Positions 16,920 to 27,800 of a DNA stretch of 64,000 nucleotides are shown here, in pieces (within the stretch, counting starts at the first letter, position 1; each line of letters opens with the position of its first letter). The position numbers and the translations under genes are program-made. The stretch comes from Dyella jiangningensis (GTDB lineage: Bacteria; Pseudomonadota; Gammaproteobacteria; Xanthomonadales; Rhodanobacteraceae), in assembly GCF_003264855.1 (NCBI RefSeq), contig NZ_NFZS01000001.1, positions 2,232,001 to 2,296,000 on the forward strand. Reading direction: 5' to 3'. The notes below the pieces were generated by a model, which saw nothing but the letters and a program-made list of their open reading frames with translations, searched no databases and was not told where the DNA came from.

Positions 16920-19900
16920 ACGACTACGCCGAGCTGCATTGCCTGTCGAACTTCTCCTTCCAGCGCGGCGCGTCGAGTGCGCAGGAGCTGTTCGAGCGAG
17001 CGAAGGACTGCGGCTATCGCGCACTGGCGATCACCGACGAGTGTTCGCTGGCAGGCATCGTGCGCGCGCTGGAAGCATCGCAGGAAACCGGTGTTGCGCT
17101 GATCGTCGGCGCCGAGTTCCAGATCGAGAACGGCCCCAAGCTGGTGCTGCTGTGCGAAAACCTGGAAGGCTACGAGTCGATGTGCGCACTGATCACGCGC
17201 GGGCGTCGACGCGTGGCCGAGAAGGGTACGTATCGCGTGACGCGCGAGGACTTTGCCGACGGCCTGCCCGGCACGCTGGCCTTGTGGGTGCCCGCGATGG
17301 AGCTGCGGCAGGAAGAGGGCGCATGGGTGCGCTCGTTGTTCGGTGAGCGTGCCTGGATCGTCGTGGAGCTGCATCGTGGTCCTGATGACGCGCGGCGGCT
17401 GCAATCACTGGAAGCGCTGGGCCAGTCGCTCGACATGCCGTTGGTGGCGGCCGGTGACGTACACATGCACGTGCGCCGCCGCCGCACCCTGCAGGACGTG
17501 CTCACGGCCACGCGCCATCGCTGCACGGTGGCCGAAGCGGGTGCGCTGTTGTTTCCCAATGGCGAGCGCCACCTGCGCAGGCGCGAGACGCTGTCGGCGA
17601 TCTATCCATGTTCGCTGATGGAAGAAAGCGTGCGCATTGCCGAGCGCTGCACCTTCCAGCTCACCGAGCTGAAATATCGCTATCCGGCGGAACTGGTGCC
17701 GGAAGGGCAAACGGCCATCAGCTGGTTGCGCCACCTTACGGAAGAAGGCGTGCGCTGGCGATGGCCGCAAGGCGTAACCCCGAAGGCGCGCAAATTGATC
17801 GACGACGAACTGGCGCTGATCGAGAAGCGCGAGTACGAGCCGTTCTTCCTTACCGTGAAGGACATCGTGGATTTCGCGCGCAGCCAGGGCATCCTCTGCC
17901 AAGGGCGAGGTTCGGCGGCGAACTCGGCCGTCTGCTTTGCGCTGGGTGTCACCGAGGTCAACCCGGATACGCACGAGCTGCTGCTGGAGCGTTTCATTTC
18001 CGTCGAACGCGATGAAGCCCCCGACATCGACATTGATTTCGAGCACGAGCGCCGCGAAGAAGTCATCCAGTACATCTACCGCAAGTACGGGCGTGAGCGC
18101 GCTGCGCTGGCCGCGACCGTCATCAGCTATCGCGGCAAGAGCGCCGTGCGCGACGTGGCCCGTGCGCTTGGGCTGCCCATGGATCAGGTCGACCTGCTTG
18201 CCAAGGTGTTCGGGTGGGATCGCGAGAACGTGCTGGAAGACAACCTGCGCGAGCATGGGCTCGACCCGGACAACCCGCTGATTCAGCGTATCTGTCGGCT
18301 TGCTTTCGAGCTGCTGGATTTTCCGCGGCATCTGTCGCAACACGTGGGCGGCTTCGTCATTTTCGACCAGCCCTTGTCGCGCCTGGTGCCGGTGGAGAAC
18401 GCGGCCATGCCGGACCGCACCATCATCCAGTGGGACAAGGATGATCTGGAAAAGATGAACCTGCTCAAGGTCGATTGCCTGGCGCTGGGCATGCTGACCT
18501 GCGTGCGCAAATGCCTGGATCTCCTTCGCTCGCACCATGGGCGCGACCTCAGCATGGCGAAGATCGGCGCAGACCCTACCGACAAAGATACCTACGAGAT
18601 GATCCAGAACGCCGACACCATCGGCGTGTTCCAGATCGAAAGCCGCGCGCAGATGGCCATGCTGCCGCGACATCGGCCGGAGAAGTTCTACGACCTGGTG
18701 ATCCAGGTGGCGATCGTGCGACCGGGGCCCATTCAGGGCGACATGGTGCATCCGTATCTGCGGCGCAAGCGCAAGGAAGAAGAGGTCACCTATCCATCCG
18801 AGGAATTGAGAGGCGTGTTCGAGCGCACGCTTGGCGTGCCACTGTTTCAGGAACAGGTGATGAAGCTGGCCATGGTGGCCGCGGAATACACGGGCGGCGA
18901 AGCGGACGAACTGCGCCGCGCCATGGCCGCATGGAAACGGCACGGCGGCCTGGAAAAGCATCGCGACAAGCTGATCGGACGCATGCTGGAAAAGAACTAC
19001 ACGCGCGAGTTCGCCGAGCGCATCTTCGAGCAGATCAAGGGTTTTGGTTCCTATGGTTTTCCCGAGAGCCATGCCGCCAGCTTCGCGCAGATCGCCTACG
19101 TCAGCAGCTGGCTGAAGTGCCATTACCCCGGCGCCTTCCTGTGCGCCTTGCTCAACGCGCAGCCCATGGGTTTCTACGCGCCGTCGCAGCTGGTGCAGGA
19201 CGCGCAGCGCCATGGCGTGCACGTGCGCCCGGTCGACGTGCGATCCAGCCATTGGGACAACCTGCTGGAGCCCGATGCAACGTCCAACGGCGGCTATGCG
19301 ATACGCCTGGGTTTTCGCCAGGTGCGTGGCTGTCGCGAGGATGTGGCGCTGCGCCTCGCGGAAGTGCGTGATCGCATGCCGTTTGCCGATGTGGCCGATC
19401 TATGCGCGCGTGCCGGACTGGATGCGCGTCACCAGGAAGCCTTGGCCGAGGCAGGCGCCTTGCGCGGCATCGCGGGCCATCGCCATCGTGCCCGCTGGGC
19501 CATCGCCGGCATCGAGGCGCAGCTTCCGCTGTTCGGTCATGCCAGCCCTGAAGAAGAGGATGTCTCGTTGCCGCCGCCGACCCAGGCGGAGAACACGCTG
19601 GCCGACTATGCGCGTACCGGCTTGAGCCTCGGGCCGCATCCGGTTCGCCAGATCCGCGGCCGACTGCAGGCAGTGCGCTGCGTGGATTCGCGCGCGCTGC
19701 GGTATCGGCCGCATGCCAGCCACGTGCGTGCGGCGGGCCTCGTCACTCAGCGCCAGCGCCCGCAGACGGCGAGCGGCGTCACCTTCATCACGCTCGAAGA
19801 CGAATTCGGACCGATCAACGTGGTGGTATGGAGCCATGTGGCCGCGCGACAGCGCCGCATCTATCTCGAGGCTCGCCTGATGGGGGTGGAGGGGCGTTGG

Positions 19901-19999
19901 GAGCAGGTGGATGGTGTCAGCCATCTCATCGCGCATCGCCTGATCGATTTCAGTTCCTTCCTGGGTGATCTGGATAGCCGCTCCAGGGATTTTCATTGA
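16916..19999 (+). CDS. dnaE2: Error-prone DNA polymerase DnaE2 (ImuC)
   Basis: 1027 residues, the size of DnaE2 (about 1000-1080), shorter than replicative DnaE. It is the catalytic subunit of the mutasome. The N-terminal PHP domain starts [17 protein letters not shown]; the palm has [19 protein letters not shown] and the catalytic aspartates in [36 protein letters not shown] is also typical. Near the C-terminus an OB-fold segment ([20 protein letters not shown]) is present. The DnaE2-type PHP lacks several metal ligands of replicative PHP domains. It overlaps imuB by 4 bases and ends the operon. Confidence 0.96.
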   Translation: MNDYAELHCLSNFSFQRGASSAQELFERAKDCGYRALAITDECSLAGIVRALEASQETGVALIVGAEFQIENGPKLVLLCENLEGYESMCALITRGRRRVAEKGTYRVTREDFADGLPGTLALWVPAMELRQEEGAWVRSLFGERAWIVVELHRGPDDARRLQSLEALGQSLDMPLVAAGDVHMHVRRRRTLQDVLTATRHRCTVAEAGALLFPNGERHLRRRETLSAIYPCSLMEESVRIAERCTFQLTELKYRYPAELVPEGQTAISWLRHLTEEGVRWRWPQGVTPKARKLIDDELALIEKREYEPFFLTVKDIVDFARSQGILCQGRGSAANSAVCFALGVTEVNPDTHELLLERFISVERDEAPDIDIDFEHERREEVIQYIYRKYGRERAALAATVISYRGKSAVRDVARALGLPMDQVDLLAKVFGWDRENVLEDNLREHGLDPDNPLIQRICRLAFELLDFPRHLSQHVGGFVIFDQPLSRLVPVENAAMPDRTIIQWDKDDLEKMNLLKVDCLALGMLTCVRKCLDLLRSHHGRDLSMAKIGADPTDKDTYEMIQNADTIGVFQIESRAQMAMLPRHRPEKFYDLVIQVAIVRPGPIQGDMVHPYLRRKRKEEEVTYPSEELRGVFERTLGVPLFQEQVMKLAMVAAEYTGGEADELRRAMAAWKRHGGLEKHRDKLIGRMLEKNYTREFAERIFEQIKGFGSYGFPESHAASFAQIAYVSSWLKCHYPGAFLCALLNAQPMGFYAPSQLVQDAQRHGVHVRPVDVRSSHWDNLLEPDATSNGGYAIRLGFRQVRGCREDVALRLAEVRDRMPFADVADLCARAGLDARHQEALAEAGALRGIAGHRHRARWAIAGIEAQLPLFGHASPEEEDVSLPPPTQAENTLADYARTGLSLGPHPVRQIRGRLQAVRCVDSRALRYRPHASHVRAAGLVTQRQRPQTASGVTFITLEDEFGPINVVVWSHVAARQRRIYLEARLMGVEGRWEQVDGVSHLIAHRLIDFSSFLGDLDSRSRDFH

Positions 20000-20275
20000 G
20001 TTGCGTGGGCGGGCCTGGCCAACGACGCTGTCGGGTGTGCCAGCCCTGAAACAGCCTGGCGAAGACGCGGGGTGCATGCATGGTCTTCGCAAATGAACTG
20101 GCATGATCCTGCGCACGGTGAGACATGAGCGTCCGTTCTGCCGGGGCGAGGCGGGACGCTCTGCGACATCGCGATGGTGGCTTTCCGCCTGGCGACGCCC
20201 GAGTGGCGATCGCTGCTTTCCTGCGAGGGGTGGGCGGATTCCCGGGGAATGTCTTGCTGACCTGCGGTGAGCGAC

Positions 20276-20713
20276 ATGTTCAAGCATATCTTGTTGCCTA
20301 CGGATGGCTCCGAGCTCTCCCTGCGAGCCGTGGATATGGGTATCAGCATCGCCGTCAGCCATGGTGCCAGCGTCTTTGCGCTCCACGTGATCAAGCCGCC
20401 GCCGGGCGTGCAGCACCTGTCGGACATGCTCGTCCTGCAGGAAGACGAGCGCGCAATGAAGGTCACGCGCCGGGCGACGGCCTATCTCGATGAAGTGCGC
20501 CAGCGGGCCGAGGCGGCGCACGTGCAATGCCATAGCGGCTACGAGTTCGACCTGCGCCCCTACATGGCCATCATGGCCGCCGCCCGCAAGCAACAGTGCG
20601 ACCTCATCGTGATGGGTTCGCACGGAAGAACCGGCCTTGACAGGCTTCGGTTGGGGAGCCAGGCGAGCAAGCTGTTGGTGAGCACCGACGTTCCCGTGCT
20701 GATCTGCCGCTGA
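20276..20713 (+). CDS. Universal stress protein, UspA family
   Basis: 145 residues, one Usp domain. It starts MFKHILLPTDGSELSLRAVD, and carries the ATP-binding signature GSHGRTGLDRLRLGSQASKL (G-2x-G-9x-G-S/T), so it belongs to the nucleotide-binding branch like MJ0577 rather than E. coli UspA. The ATG has ggtgag just upstream; a GTG 9 bases earlier is in frame but less likely. It lies at the start of the stress and amine region, transcribed in the same direction as potE but separated from it by a 461-base gap. Confidence 0.93.
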   Translation: MFKHILLPTDGSELSLRAVDMGISIAVSHGASVFALHVIKPPPGVQHLSDMLVLQEDERAMKVTRRATAYLDEVRQRAEAAHVQCHSGYEFDLRPYMAIMAAARKQQCDLIVMGSHGRTGLDRLRLGSQASKLLVSTDVPVLICR

Positions 20714-21174
20714 GCAGGCGGCGGCTGAAACTTCTCGCTGTCGTCTCTGCGTCTCGGCGACGCATCGATCGTCGCAAATCGTCAAATGGGCGTCCAAATG
20801 GATTGCCGTCGAAAGCATCGTTTTCGTCAACGGAGTCGATGGCGGCGTAAACCTAGTGCGACGATTACTTAAGTACATTTCACATCGAATGATGTTTGCC
20901 ATTAAAGTGAAAACCCCTTTAAACAAGGGTTTTCGTGCAACTCCAAGTGCTCGTCGTTACACGCGGGAAACACCGAAATTTTTCGGTATTTTCGGCGCAA
21001 ACGATTCACGTCGCCTTGATCCGGGCGCGACCATTCTTTGCCGCGGGTGCAATACCCGTTGAAGTTGGGGGATGCAGGTTTTCTTGATGATGAGTGTCAG
21101 TCGTTTGGTCGGCTGGTTGCGCATGCTCGCGTTGCCATCCGCTCAGGCTCCGGAACCACGCACTGGAGGCACTG
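20714..21174. other. Low-GC leader region upstream of potE with inverted repeats
   Basis: 461 bases, markedly more AT-rich at 20850-21000 than its surroundings. It holds AAAACCC/GGGTTTT (20910-20916 with 20927-20933) and a perfect ACCGAAA-TT-TTTCGGT (20972-20987). A 68-codon frame from GTG 20856 to 21062 begins MRRLLKYISHRMMFAIK; it has no clear Shine-Dalgarno site and uses AT-rich codons (TTA, AAA, ATT) unlike neighbouring genes. The AT-rich block is the natural place for the potE promoter; whether a leader peptide is translated is open (see findings). Confidence 0.5.
20972..20987. repeat. Perfect inverted repeat, ACCGAAA-tt-TTTCGGT
   Basis: A 7+2+7 dyad in the low-GC leader region about 190 bases before the potE start. 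As RNA it would form a small hairpin with a tight loop; as DNA it is a good candidate repressor or activator site. Which of the two applies cannot be told from the sequence. Confidence 0.45.
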
Positions 21175-22503
21175 ATGGACGGCACGAAGAAGATGAGCAT
21201 GATGCAGCTGACCGTGCTGGTGGCGGTCAACATGATGGGGTCCGGCATCATCATGCTTCCGGCCAACATGGCGAAGGTCGGCGCGATATCGCTCCTTTCA
21301 TGGATCGTGACGGCTCTGGGGTCGATGGCTATCGCTTACGGCTTTGCACAGGCCGGCCTGCTCAACCAGCGAACGGGCGGCATGGCGGCCTACGCCGAGG
21401 ATGCGTACGGCAAGGGCGGCTACTTCCTCACGTTCTTCCTCTATTTCCTCTCGCTGGCGATCGGCAACGTCGCCATCGCGATTTCGGCGGTGGGCTACCT
21501 CGCCGCGTTCTTCCCCTGGCTGTCGTCCTCGCCGATGTCCACCTGCATCGGCGTGATCCTGCTCATCTGGATCACCACCGCCGCCAACTTCGGCGGGCCA
21601 CGCATCACCGGCCGCATCGGCGCCATTACCGTGTGGGGCGTGATCGTGCCGGTGGCGGGCTTGTCGCTCATCGGCTGGTTCTGGTTCAAGAGTTCCACCT
21701 TTGCCGAAGCCTGGAATCCGCAGGGCATGAGCCTGATGAAGGGCATGGATTCGAGCATCGCGCTGACCTTGTGGGCCTTCCTCGGCATGGAGTCGGCGGC
21801 GCAGAACTCCGATGCGGTGGAGAACCCCAAGCGCGACGTGCCCATGGCCTGCATGTTGGGCACGCTCGGTGCGGCTGTGATCTACGTGCTGTCCACCACC
21901 GTGATCCAGGGCATCGTGCCGAACAAGGAGCTGGCTGAATCCACCGGTCCGTTCGCGCTGGCGTACTCGCAGATGTTCAGCCCCGCCGTGGGTTCGGTGA
22001 TCCGCGCGCTGGCCATCCTGGCCTGCCTCGGTTCGCTGCTCGGCTGGCAGTTCACCATCGCGCAGACGGCGAAGACGGCGGCGGAAGACCATCTGTTCCC
22101 GCGCTTCTTCGCCAGGGTCAACAAGATGACCGCGCCGGTGATCGGCATGATCGTCATGGGCGTGGTGCAGACCCTGCTGGCGTTTTCCACGGCATCGCCC
22201 AGCCTGGGCGAACAGTTCGCGGTGCTGGTCAACCTTGCGGTGGTGACCAACGTCATCCCGTACATCATCGCACTCTCGTCCCTGATGGTGATGATGCGCA
22301 GGGCAGGCGTTCCAGATCACACGTACAAGCTCAACACGTTCGTCGCGACGGTAGCGATGCTCTACAGCACCTACGCCATCTATGCCTCGGGCATGGAGGC
22401 CGTGCTGGGCGGCACCATCGTCCTGGCGCTCACGATCCTGATCTACGGTTTCCTGGCTCCGCGGTTCCCCTCGCCGGTGGTTACCGAACCGGTGCGCGGT
22501 TAG
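21175..22503 (+). CDS. potE: Putrescine/ornithine antiporter-like APC permease
   Basis: 442 residues, about 12 membrane segments, clearly PotE-like along its length: VNMMGSGIIMLPANMAKVG, GGMAAYAEDAYGKGGY, TLWAFLGMESAAQNSDAVEN and LLGWQFTIAQTAKTAAED all match E. coli PotE closely. PotE exchanges ornithine for putrescine across the inner membrane and is normally paired with ornithine decarboxylase SpeF. No speF is adjacent; the nearest decarboxylases are 13 kb downstream. The ATG has ctggaggc 7 bases upstream. The exact substrate pair is inferred from similarity. It is followed 39 bases later by a solute-binding protein gene. Confidence 0.9.
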   Translation: MDGTKKMSMMQLTVLVAVNMMGSGIIMLPANMAKVGAISLLSWIVTALGSMAIAYGFAQAGLLNQRTGGMAAYAEDAYGKGGYFLTFFLYFLSLAIGNVAIAISAVGYLAAFFPWLSSSPMSTCIGVILLIWITTAANFGGPRITGRIGAITVWGVIVPVAGLSLIGWFWFKSSTFAEAWNPQGMSLMKGMDSSIALTLWAFLGMESAAQNSDAVENPKRDVPMACMLGTLGAAVIYVLSTTVIQGIVPNKELAESTGPFALAYSQMFSPAVGSVIRALAILACLGSLLGWQFTIAQTAKTAAEDHLFPRFFARVNKMTAPVIGMIVMGVVQTLLAFSTASPSLGEQFAVLVNLAVVTNVIPYIIALSSLMVMMRRAGVPDHTYKLNTFVATVAMLYSTYAIYASGMEAVLGGTIVLALTILIYGFLAPRFPSPVVTEPVRG

Positions 22504-22542
22504 TCACGTGGTGGACGAAACCCCGGTCTCAGGAGAGAACAC

Positions 22543-23481
22543 ATGTCACGCATGAAGGGTGTCGCAATGCGAAACCATCTGCTTCACTGGGTGCTTCTGG
22601 CTGCATGCCTTGTTCCGGTGCAGGCAGCGTTGGCCCAAGGCCAGTCGGGCACACTCGATCGCATCCGGGCGAACGGCAAGATCACGATGGGCTATTACAA
22701 CGAAGCCCAGCCGTTCACCTACCAGGGATCGTCAGGATCGCCGGACGGCTATGCCATCGCGCTGTGCCGCGCCGTGGCCACCGCCGTCCAGGAAGAGCTG
22801 AAGCTGCCGAACCTGTCGACGCAATTCGTTGCCGTCGATGCGGCCGAGCGATTCAACGCGGTCAAGGATGGGCGCATCGACCTGCTGTGCGGCCCCGCCG
22901 TGCCGACCTTGAGCAATCGGGTCACCGTCAGCTTTTCCATACCGATCCTCGGCAGCGGCACGGGCGTGATGGTGAGGAAGGATGCACCGGTGGCATTCCG
23001 CGAGCTGCTGGAAACAGGCCAGACCGCGGGGCATCCCATATGGCGCGGTTCGCCCATGCTGAGCGCCTTGCAGCAGCGTACGTTTTCGGTGATCTCCGGT
23101 TCGCTGCAGGAGCAGCTGCTCAAGAACCGCCGCGAAGAACTGAACGTCAACAGCGTGATCTCGCTGGTGCCGGACCTGGCCACAGGCCTCAAGCAGTTGC
23201 AGGACGGCAAGTCGGATGCCTTCGTCGCCGAGCGCAACGTGTTGCTCGATCTCGCCAAGCGCGACACCTCGGGCAAGCTCGTCGTGCTCAACCGGGTCTT
23301 CGACTATGAACCGCTGGCGCTCGCGCTGAGTCGCGACGATGCGGATTTCAGGTTGGCTGTCGACACCGCCCTGAGCGAGCTGTATCGCTCGGGGAAGATC
23401 AGCGGCATCTACGAGCAGTATCTCGGCAAGCCGGACAAAGCGGCGCAGGACTGGTTCCGCAGGACGGCCGTACCGCAATAG
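22543..23481 (+). CDS. Periplasmic amino-acid-type solute-binding protein (SBP_bac_3), orphan
   Basis: 312 residues with aggaga before the ATG. A short leader (MSRMKGVAMRN) precedes a hydrophobic core, VLLAACLVPVQAALA, cleaved near residue 31. The mature part has the family-3 pattern: LDRIRANGKITMGYYNEAQP, SPDGYAIALCRAVA, DGRIDLLCGPAVPTLSNR and, near the end, YRSGKISGIYEQYLG. Such proteins bind polar amino acids or related compounds. No ABC permease or ATPase is near, so it cannot be read as a standard transporter; it follows the PotE-like gene by 39 bases and probably shares its mRNA. Confidence 0.9.
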   Translation: MSRMKGVAMRNHLLHWVLLAACLVPVQAALAQGQSGTLDRIRANGKITMGYYNEAQPFTYQGSSGSPDGYAIALCRAVATAVQEELKLPNLSTQFVAVDAAERFNAVKDGRIDLLCGPAVPTLSNRVTVSFSIPILGSGTGVMVRKDAPVAFRELLETGQTAGHPIWRGSPMLSALQQRTFSVISGSLQEQLLKNRREELNVNSVISLVPDLATGLKQLQDGKSDAFVAERNVLLDLAKRDTSGKLVVLNRVFDYEPLALALSRDDADFRLAVDTALSELYRSGKISGIYEQYLGKPDKAAQDWFRRTAVPQ

Positions 23482-23557
23482 CGGACCACGAGCGCGCTGC
23501 ACAGGTAAAGGGATGGGGCAGGGTCGCACCTGCCTCTTGTGGCGCAAGGGGCGTGAC

Positions 23558-23579
23558 GCCGGGCGTAGCAACGCCTGGC
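23558..23579. terminator. Hairpin between the solute-binding gene and the RND operon
   Basis: GCCGGGCGT (23558-23566), loop AGCA, ACGCCTGGC (23571-23579): nine pairs with one G-T wobble. It is followed by GC-rich sequence without a T-tract, so it may act as a Rho-assisted or mRNA-stabilising end of the potE unit rather than as a strong intrinsic terminator. Confidence 0.4.
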
Positions 23580-23646
23580 CGCGCGGCAAGCAGCGCAAGC
23601 CCCGAGCGTGACTGTCAAACCGACCCGTCATTGGGGGGAGGGCAGC

Positions 23647-24825
23647 GTGAAGACGGGATTTCGGGGTATTGGCGTGGTTTGTATCCTGGCGCTTGTCGCG
23701 CTGGTGGCGTGCAAGGGCGACAAGACGGCGCCCGAGGGTGCCGCGGCACTGCCGGTGGGCATCATCACCGTCAGCAAGGCGGATGTGCCGGTGGTGTTCG
23801 AGTTCGTGGGACAGACGCAGAGCTCGCAGGAGGTCGAGATCCGCGCGCGCGTCAACGGCTTCCTCGATCATCGCGTCTATCACGAGGGCGCGATGGTGCA
23901 TGCCGGAGACGTCTTGTTCCGCATGGATGCCAAGCCCTTCAAGGCGGCGCTGGATGCGGCGCAAGCCGAGTACCGGCAGCAGAAGGCGCGGCTGGATACG
24001 GCGCAGGCGAACTTGAATCGCGTCAAGCCGCTGGCTGCCAAGAATGCGTTGAGCCAGAAAGACCTCGATGACGCCACCGGCCAGCAGCAGGCCGCGGCGG
24101 CCGCAGTGGAACAGGCGCGCGCCGATGTCACCACCGCCGAACTCAATCTCGGCTACACGACCATTACCTCTCCCGTCGACGGGCTCTCCAGTTTCGCCAA
24201 GAAGCAGGATGGCTCGTACATCGACGCGAGCAACAGCCTGCTCACCTACGTGGCGAAGCTGGACCCGATGTGGGTGAACTTCAGCCTGTCTGAAAACGAG
24301 TTCCTGCAGTTTCGTGCGCAGTCGCAATCCGGTCAGCTGAAGATGCCCAAGGAGGGCGGGTTGGAGATCGACATCGTGCTGGCCGATGGCAGCCAGTACG
24401 GCAAGCACGGACGCATCTCGTTCTCCGATGCGGCGCTCAACAACGAAACGGGCACGTATCTGGTGCGTGCGGAATTCGCCAATCCGGACGACGTGTTGCG
24501 CCCGGGCCAGTTCGTGCGCGTCAAGGTGCGCGGCGCAAGCCTGTCCAGCACCTTGGCCGTGCCGCAGGAAGCGGTGCAGCAGGGTGATCGCGGCGCCTTC
24601 GTGTGGACCGTCGACGACCAGGGCAAGGCCAAGCAGCGCGCCGTGGAAACCGGCGGCTGGAACGGTAACGAGTGGGTTATCAATTCGGGATTGCGGCCGG
24701 GCGACCGCGTCATCGTGGAGAACCTGGTCAAGCTGGCGCCCGACATGCCGGTGAACCCGCATCCGTACACGCCTGCCGCGGCGCCCACCACCGCCAAGGC
24801 GGCGCCCACCGGAGGCGCCCAATGA
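23647..24825 (+). CDS. RND efflux periplasmic adaptor, lipoprotein (MexE/AcrA type)
   Basis: 392 residues from a GTG that follows ggggggagggc, a strong Shine-Dalgarno site; an upstream GTG at 23608 has none. The lipoprotein signal ends ALVALVACKGD, with acylation at that Cys. Then come the membrane-fusion domains: lipoyl half FEFVGQTQSSQEVEIRARV, a helical hairpin (AEYRQQKARLDTAQANLNRV), the second lipoyl half YTTITSPVDGLSS, and a beta-barrel (LRPGQFVRVKVRG). It bridges the pump and the outer-membrane channel in the periplasm. It overlaps the pump gene by 4 bases. No regulator gene is adjacent. Confidence 0.95.
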   Translation: MKTGFRGIGVVCILALVALVACKGDKTAPEGAAALPVGIITVSKADVPVVFEFVGQTQSSQEVEIRARVNGFLDHRVYHEGAMVHAGDVLFRMDAKPFKAALDAAQAEYRQQKARLDTAQANLNRVKPLAAKNALSQKDLDDATGQQQAAAAAVEQARADVTTAELNLGYTTITSPVDGLSSFAKKQDGSYIDASNSLLTYVAKLDPMWVNFSLSENEFLQFRAQSQSGQLKMPKEGGLEIDIVLADGSQYGKHGRISFSDAALNNETGTYLVRAEFANPDDVLRPGQFVRVKVRGASLSSTLAVPQEAVQQGDRGAFVWTVDDQGKAKQRAVETGGWNGNEWVINSGLRPGDRVIVENLVKLAPDMPVNPHPYTPAAAPTTAKAAPTGGAQ

Positions 24826-27800
24826 GCATGTCACGGTTCTTCATTGACCGCCCCATCTTCGCCTCGGTCATTTCCATCATCATCACCGTGGCGGGTGGGG
24901 TGGCGATGTTGAACCTGCCCATTGCGCAGTTTCCGGAAATCGCGCCGCCGCAGATCACGGTATCGGCCACCTACCCAGGCGCGAGTTCCGACATCATCGC
25001 GCAGAACGTCGCCGCGCCCATCGAGCAGCAGGTGAACGGCGCCGACAACATGATGTACATGAACTCCACGAGTTCATCGACCGGCAACATGACGCTCACC
25101 GTGTACTTCAAGATCGGCACGGACCCGTCGCTGGCGCAGGTGGACGTGCAGAACCGCGTGAACCTGGCGCTGCCGTTCCTGCCCAGCGAGGTGACCGCGC
25201 AAGGCGTATCGGTGCAGAAGCGGTCGTCGGCGTTCATGATGGTGATAGCCATCTATTCGCCCGACAACTCGCTCGACCCGGCCTATGTTGCCAACTACGC
25301 CAACGTCTACGTGCTCGACGCGATCAAGCGCATTCCCGGCGCCAACCAGGCATCCATCTTCGGTTCGGCCGACTACGCGATGCGCATATGGCTCAAGCCC
25401 GATCGCATGGCCAAGCTCGGCATCACGGTGGGTGATGTCCAGCAGGCGGTTGCCAACCAGAACCAGCAGTTTTCCGCGGGCCGCATCGGCGCGGCACCGA
25501 CGCCCGGCCCGGTGCAGCAGACCTTTCCGATCGCCACGAAAGGCCGGATGACCGAGCCCAGGGAGTTCGAGAACATCATTCTCCGCGGCGGCACCAACGA
25601 TGCGGCCGCGCTCGTGCGCATCAAGGACATCGGCCGCGCCGAGCTGGGTTCCAAGGAATACGCGCTGCGTGGCCGCTACAACGGCAAGACGGCCACTCTC
25701 ATGGCGGTCTACCAGCAGCCCGGCGCCAATGCGCTGGACGTGGCGACCCAGGTGAACAAGACGCTCGCGGAGCTCAAGAAGAGTTTCCCGCCGGGGCTGG
25801 AATACGAAGTGGCGCTGGATACGACCGAGTTCGTGCACGAGTCGATCAACGAGGTGGTGCATACGCTGCTCGAAGCGGTAGTCCTCGTCATCGTGGTGGT
25901 CTACATCTTCCTGCAGAGCATGCGCGCCACCCTGGTGCCGCTGCTGGCCGTGCCGGTGTCCATCATCGGTGCGTTCATCGGCATGAGCGCGTTCGGTTTC
26001 TCCATCAACATGCTCACGCTGTTCGGCATGGTGCTCGCCATCGGCATCGTGGTCGACGATGCGATCGTGGTGATAGAAAACGTCGAACGAAACATGACCG
26101 AATTCCATCTGCCGCCGAAGGAGGCGGCCAAGCGGGCGATGGACGAGGTCAGTGGACCGGTGGTGGCGATCGTGCTGGTGCTGCTTGCGGTATTCATTCC
26201 CGTGGCGTTCCTGTCGGGCATTACCGGGCAGCTGTACAAGCAGTTCGCCGTGACGATCGCCATTTCGGTAGTGCTGTCGGGCGTTGTTGCGTTGACGCTG
26301 TCGCCCGCGCTCGCCGCGATCATCCTCAAGCCGGGTAGCCACAAGAAGAACCGCTTCTTCACCTGGTTCAACACCAAGTTCGACGCCATGACCAACAGTT
26401 ACGGGCGTGGCGTCCAGCTGTCGATCAAGCGCGTTACCGCTTCGCTGCTGCTGATCCTCGGCATGATCGTGATCACGATCGGGTTGTTCCGATCCATCCC
26501 GACATCGTTCCTTCCGGTGGAAGACCAGGGCTACCTGTTTGGCGCCGTGGTGCTGCCAGATTCGGCCAGTCTCGATCGCACCGGTGAGCTGTCCAAGCGT
26601 GCCGAGGAGTGGTTCCTCAAGCAGCCCGGCGTGAAGTCGGTGGCGGCCCCGGTCGGCTACAGCCTGATCGATTCGCAGAACAAGACCAACGCGGGCACCT
26701 TGTTCGTCACCTTGAAGGGCTTTGCCGATCGCGGCGAAGGCCAGACCGCCGCCGACCTGATACGCGAGGGCAGCAAGGCCTTCAGAAGCTATACCGATGG
26801 CGTGGTGGTGCCGATCAATCCGCCTTCCATTCCGGGCCTGGGCACCACCGGCGGCTTCGAGTTCTGGCTGCAGAGCACGGGCAATGCGAGCTACCAGCAA
26901 CTGGAAGGCAAGGTGCGCGAGTTCCTTGCCAAGGCGCGGCAGCGACCCGAGCTGCGCGGCGTCAACACCACCATCAATACCCGTTCGCGCCAACTGCTGG
27001 TGGATGTGGACAGGGAACGCGCCGAATCGCAGGGCGTGGCCGTGCAGGATGTCTACACGGCCATGCAGACCATGTTCGGGTCGCTGTATGTCAGCCAGTT
27101 CCCCCGCAGCAGCCGCCTGTTCCAGGTGATCCTGCAGGCCGAACCGGCCAACCGCATGAAGCCCGACGACCTGATGGACCTGTACGTGCGCAACAAGGCC
27201 GGCGACATGGTGCCCATCAAGTCGATGATCACCACGCGCTATGTGCCCGGCGCCGACATCGTCACGCGCTTCAACAATTTCCCGGCCGCGAAGATCACCG
27301 GTGATGCCGCCGAAGGCTACAGCTCCGGCCAGGCGCTCACTGCGATGGAAGAGACGGCGCAGGAGGTGCTGGGTTCCGGTTACAGCTATGGGTGGAGCGG
27401 CCAGGCGTATGAGGAAAAGAGCGCCGGCTCGACCGCCGCGGCGGTGTTCGGCTTCGCCATCCTCATGGTGTTCCTGATCCTGGCGGCGCAGTACGAGAAG
27501 TGGTCGTTGCCGGTGGGCGTGATCATGGCCGTGCCGTTTGCATTGTTCGGTGCACTGATCGGCATCCTGATACGCGGCATGGAGAACGATGTCTACTTCC
27601 AGATCGGCCTCACCGTGCTGATCGCGCTGGCGGCCAAGAACGCGATCCTGATCTTCGAGTTCGCGGTGGAGATGCGCGAGAAGGAAGGCATGTCACCGTA
27701 TGAGGCGGCCTTGCACGCGGCCAAGCTGCGCCTGCGCCCGATCATCATGACCTCGCTGGCTTTCGTGCTTGGTTGTATTCCGTTGGCCATCGCCAGCGGC

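Noticed and set aside
20125-20493. Plus-strand open frame of 122 codons overlapping the UspA start
   Set aside because: Arginine-rich shadow that overlaps UspA in another frame, with no motif.
24672-24821. Extension of the RND pump start 50 codons upstream
   Set aside because: It overlaps the adaptor's C-terminus in another frame; MSMSRFFIDRP at 24822 is the conserved start and gives the typical ATGA coupling.
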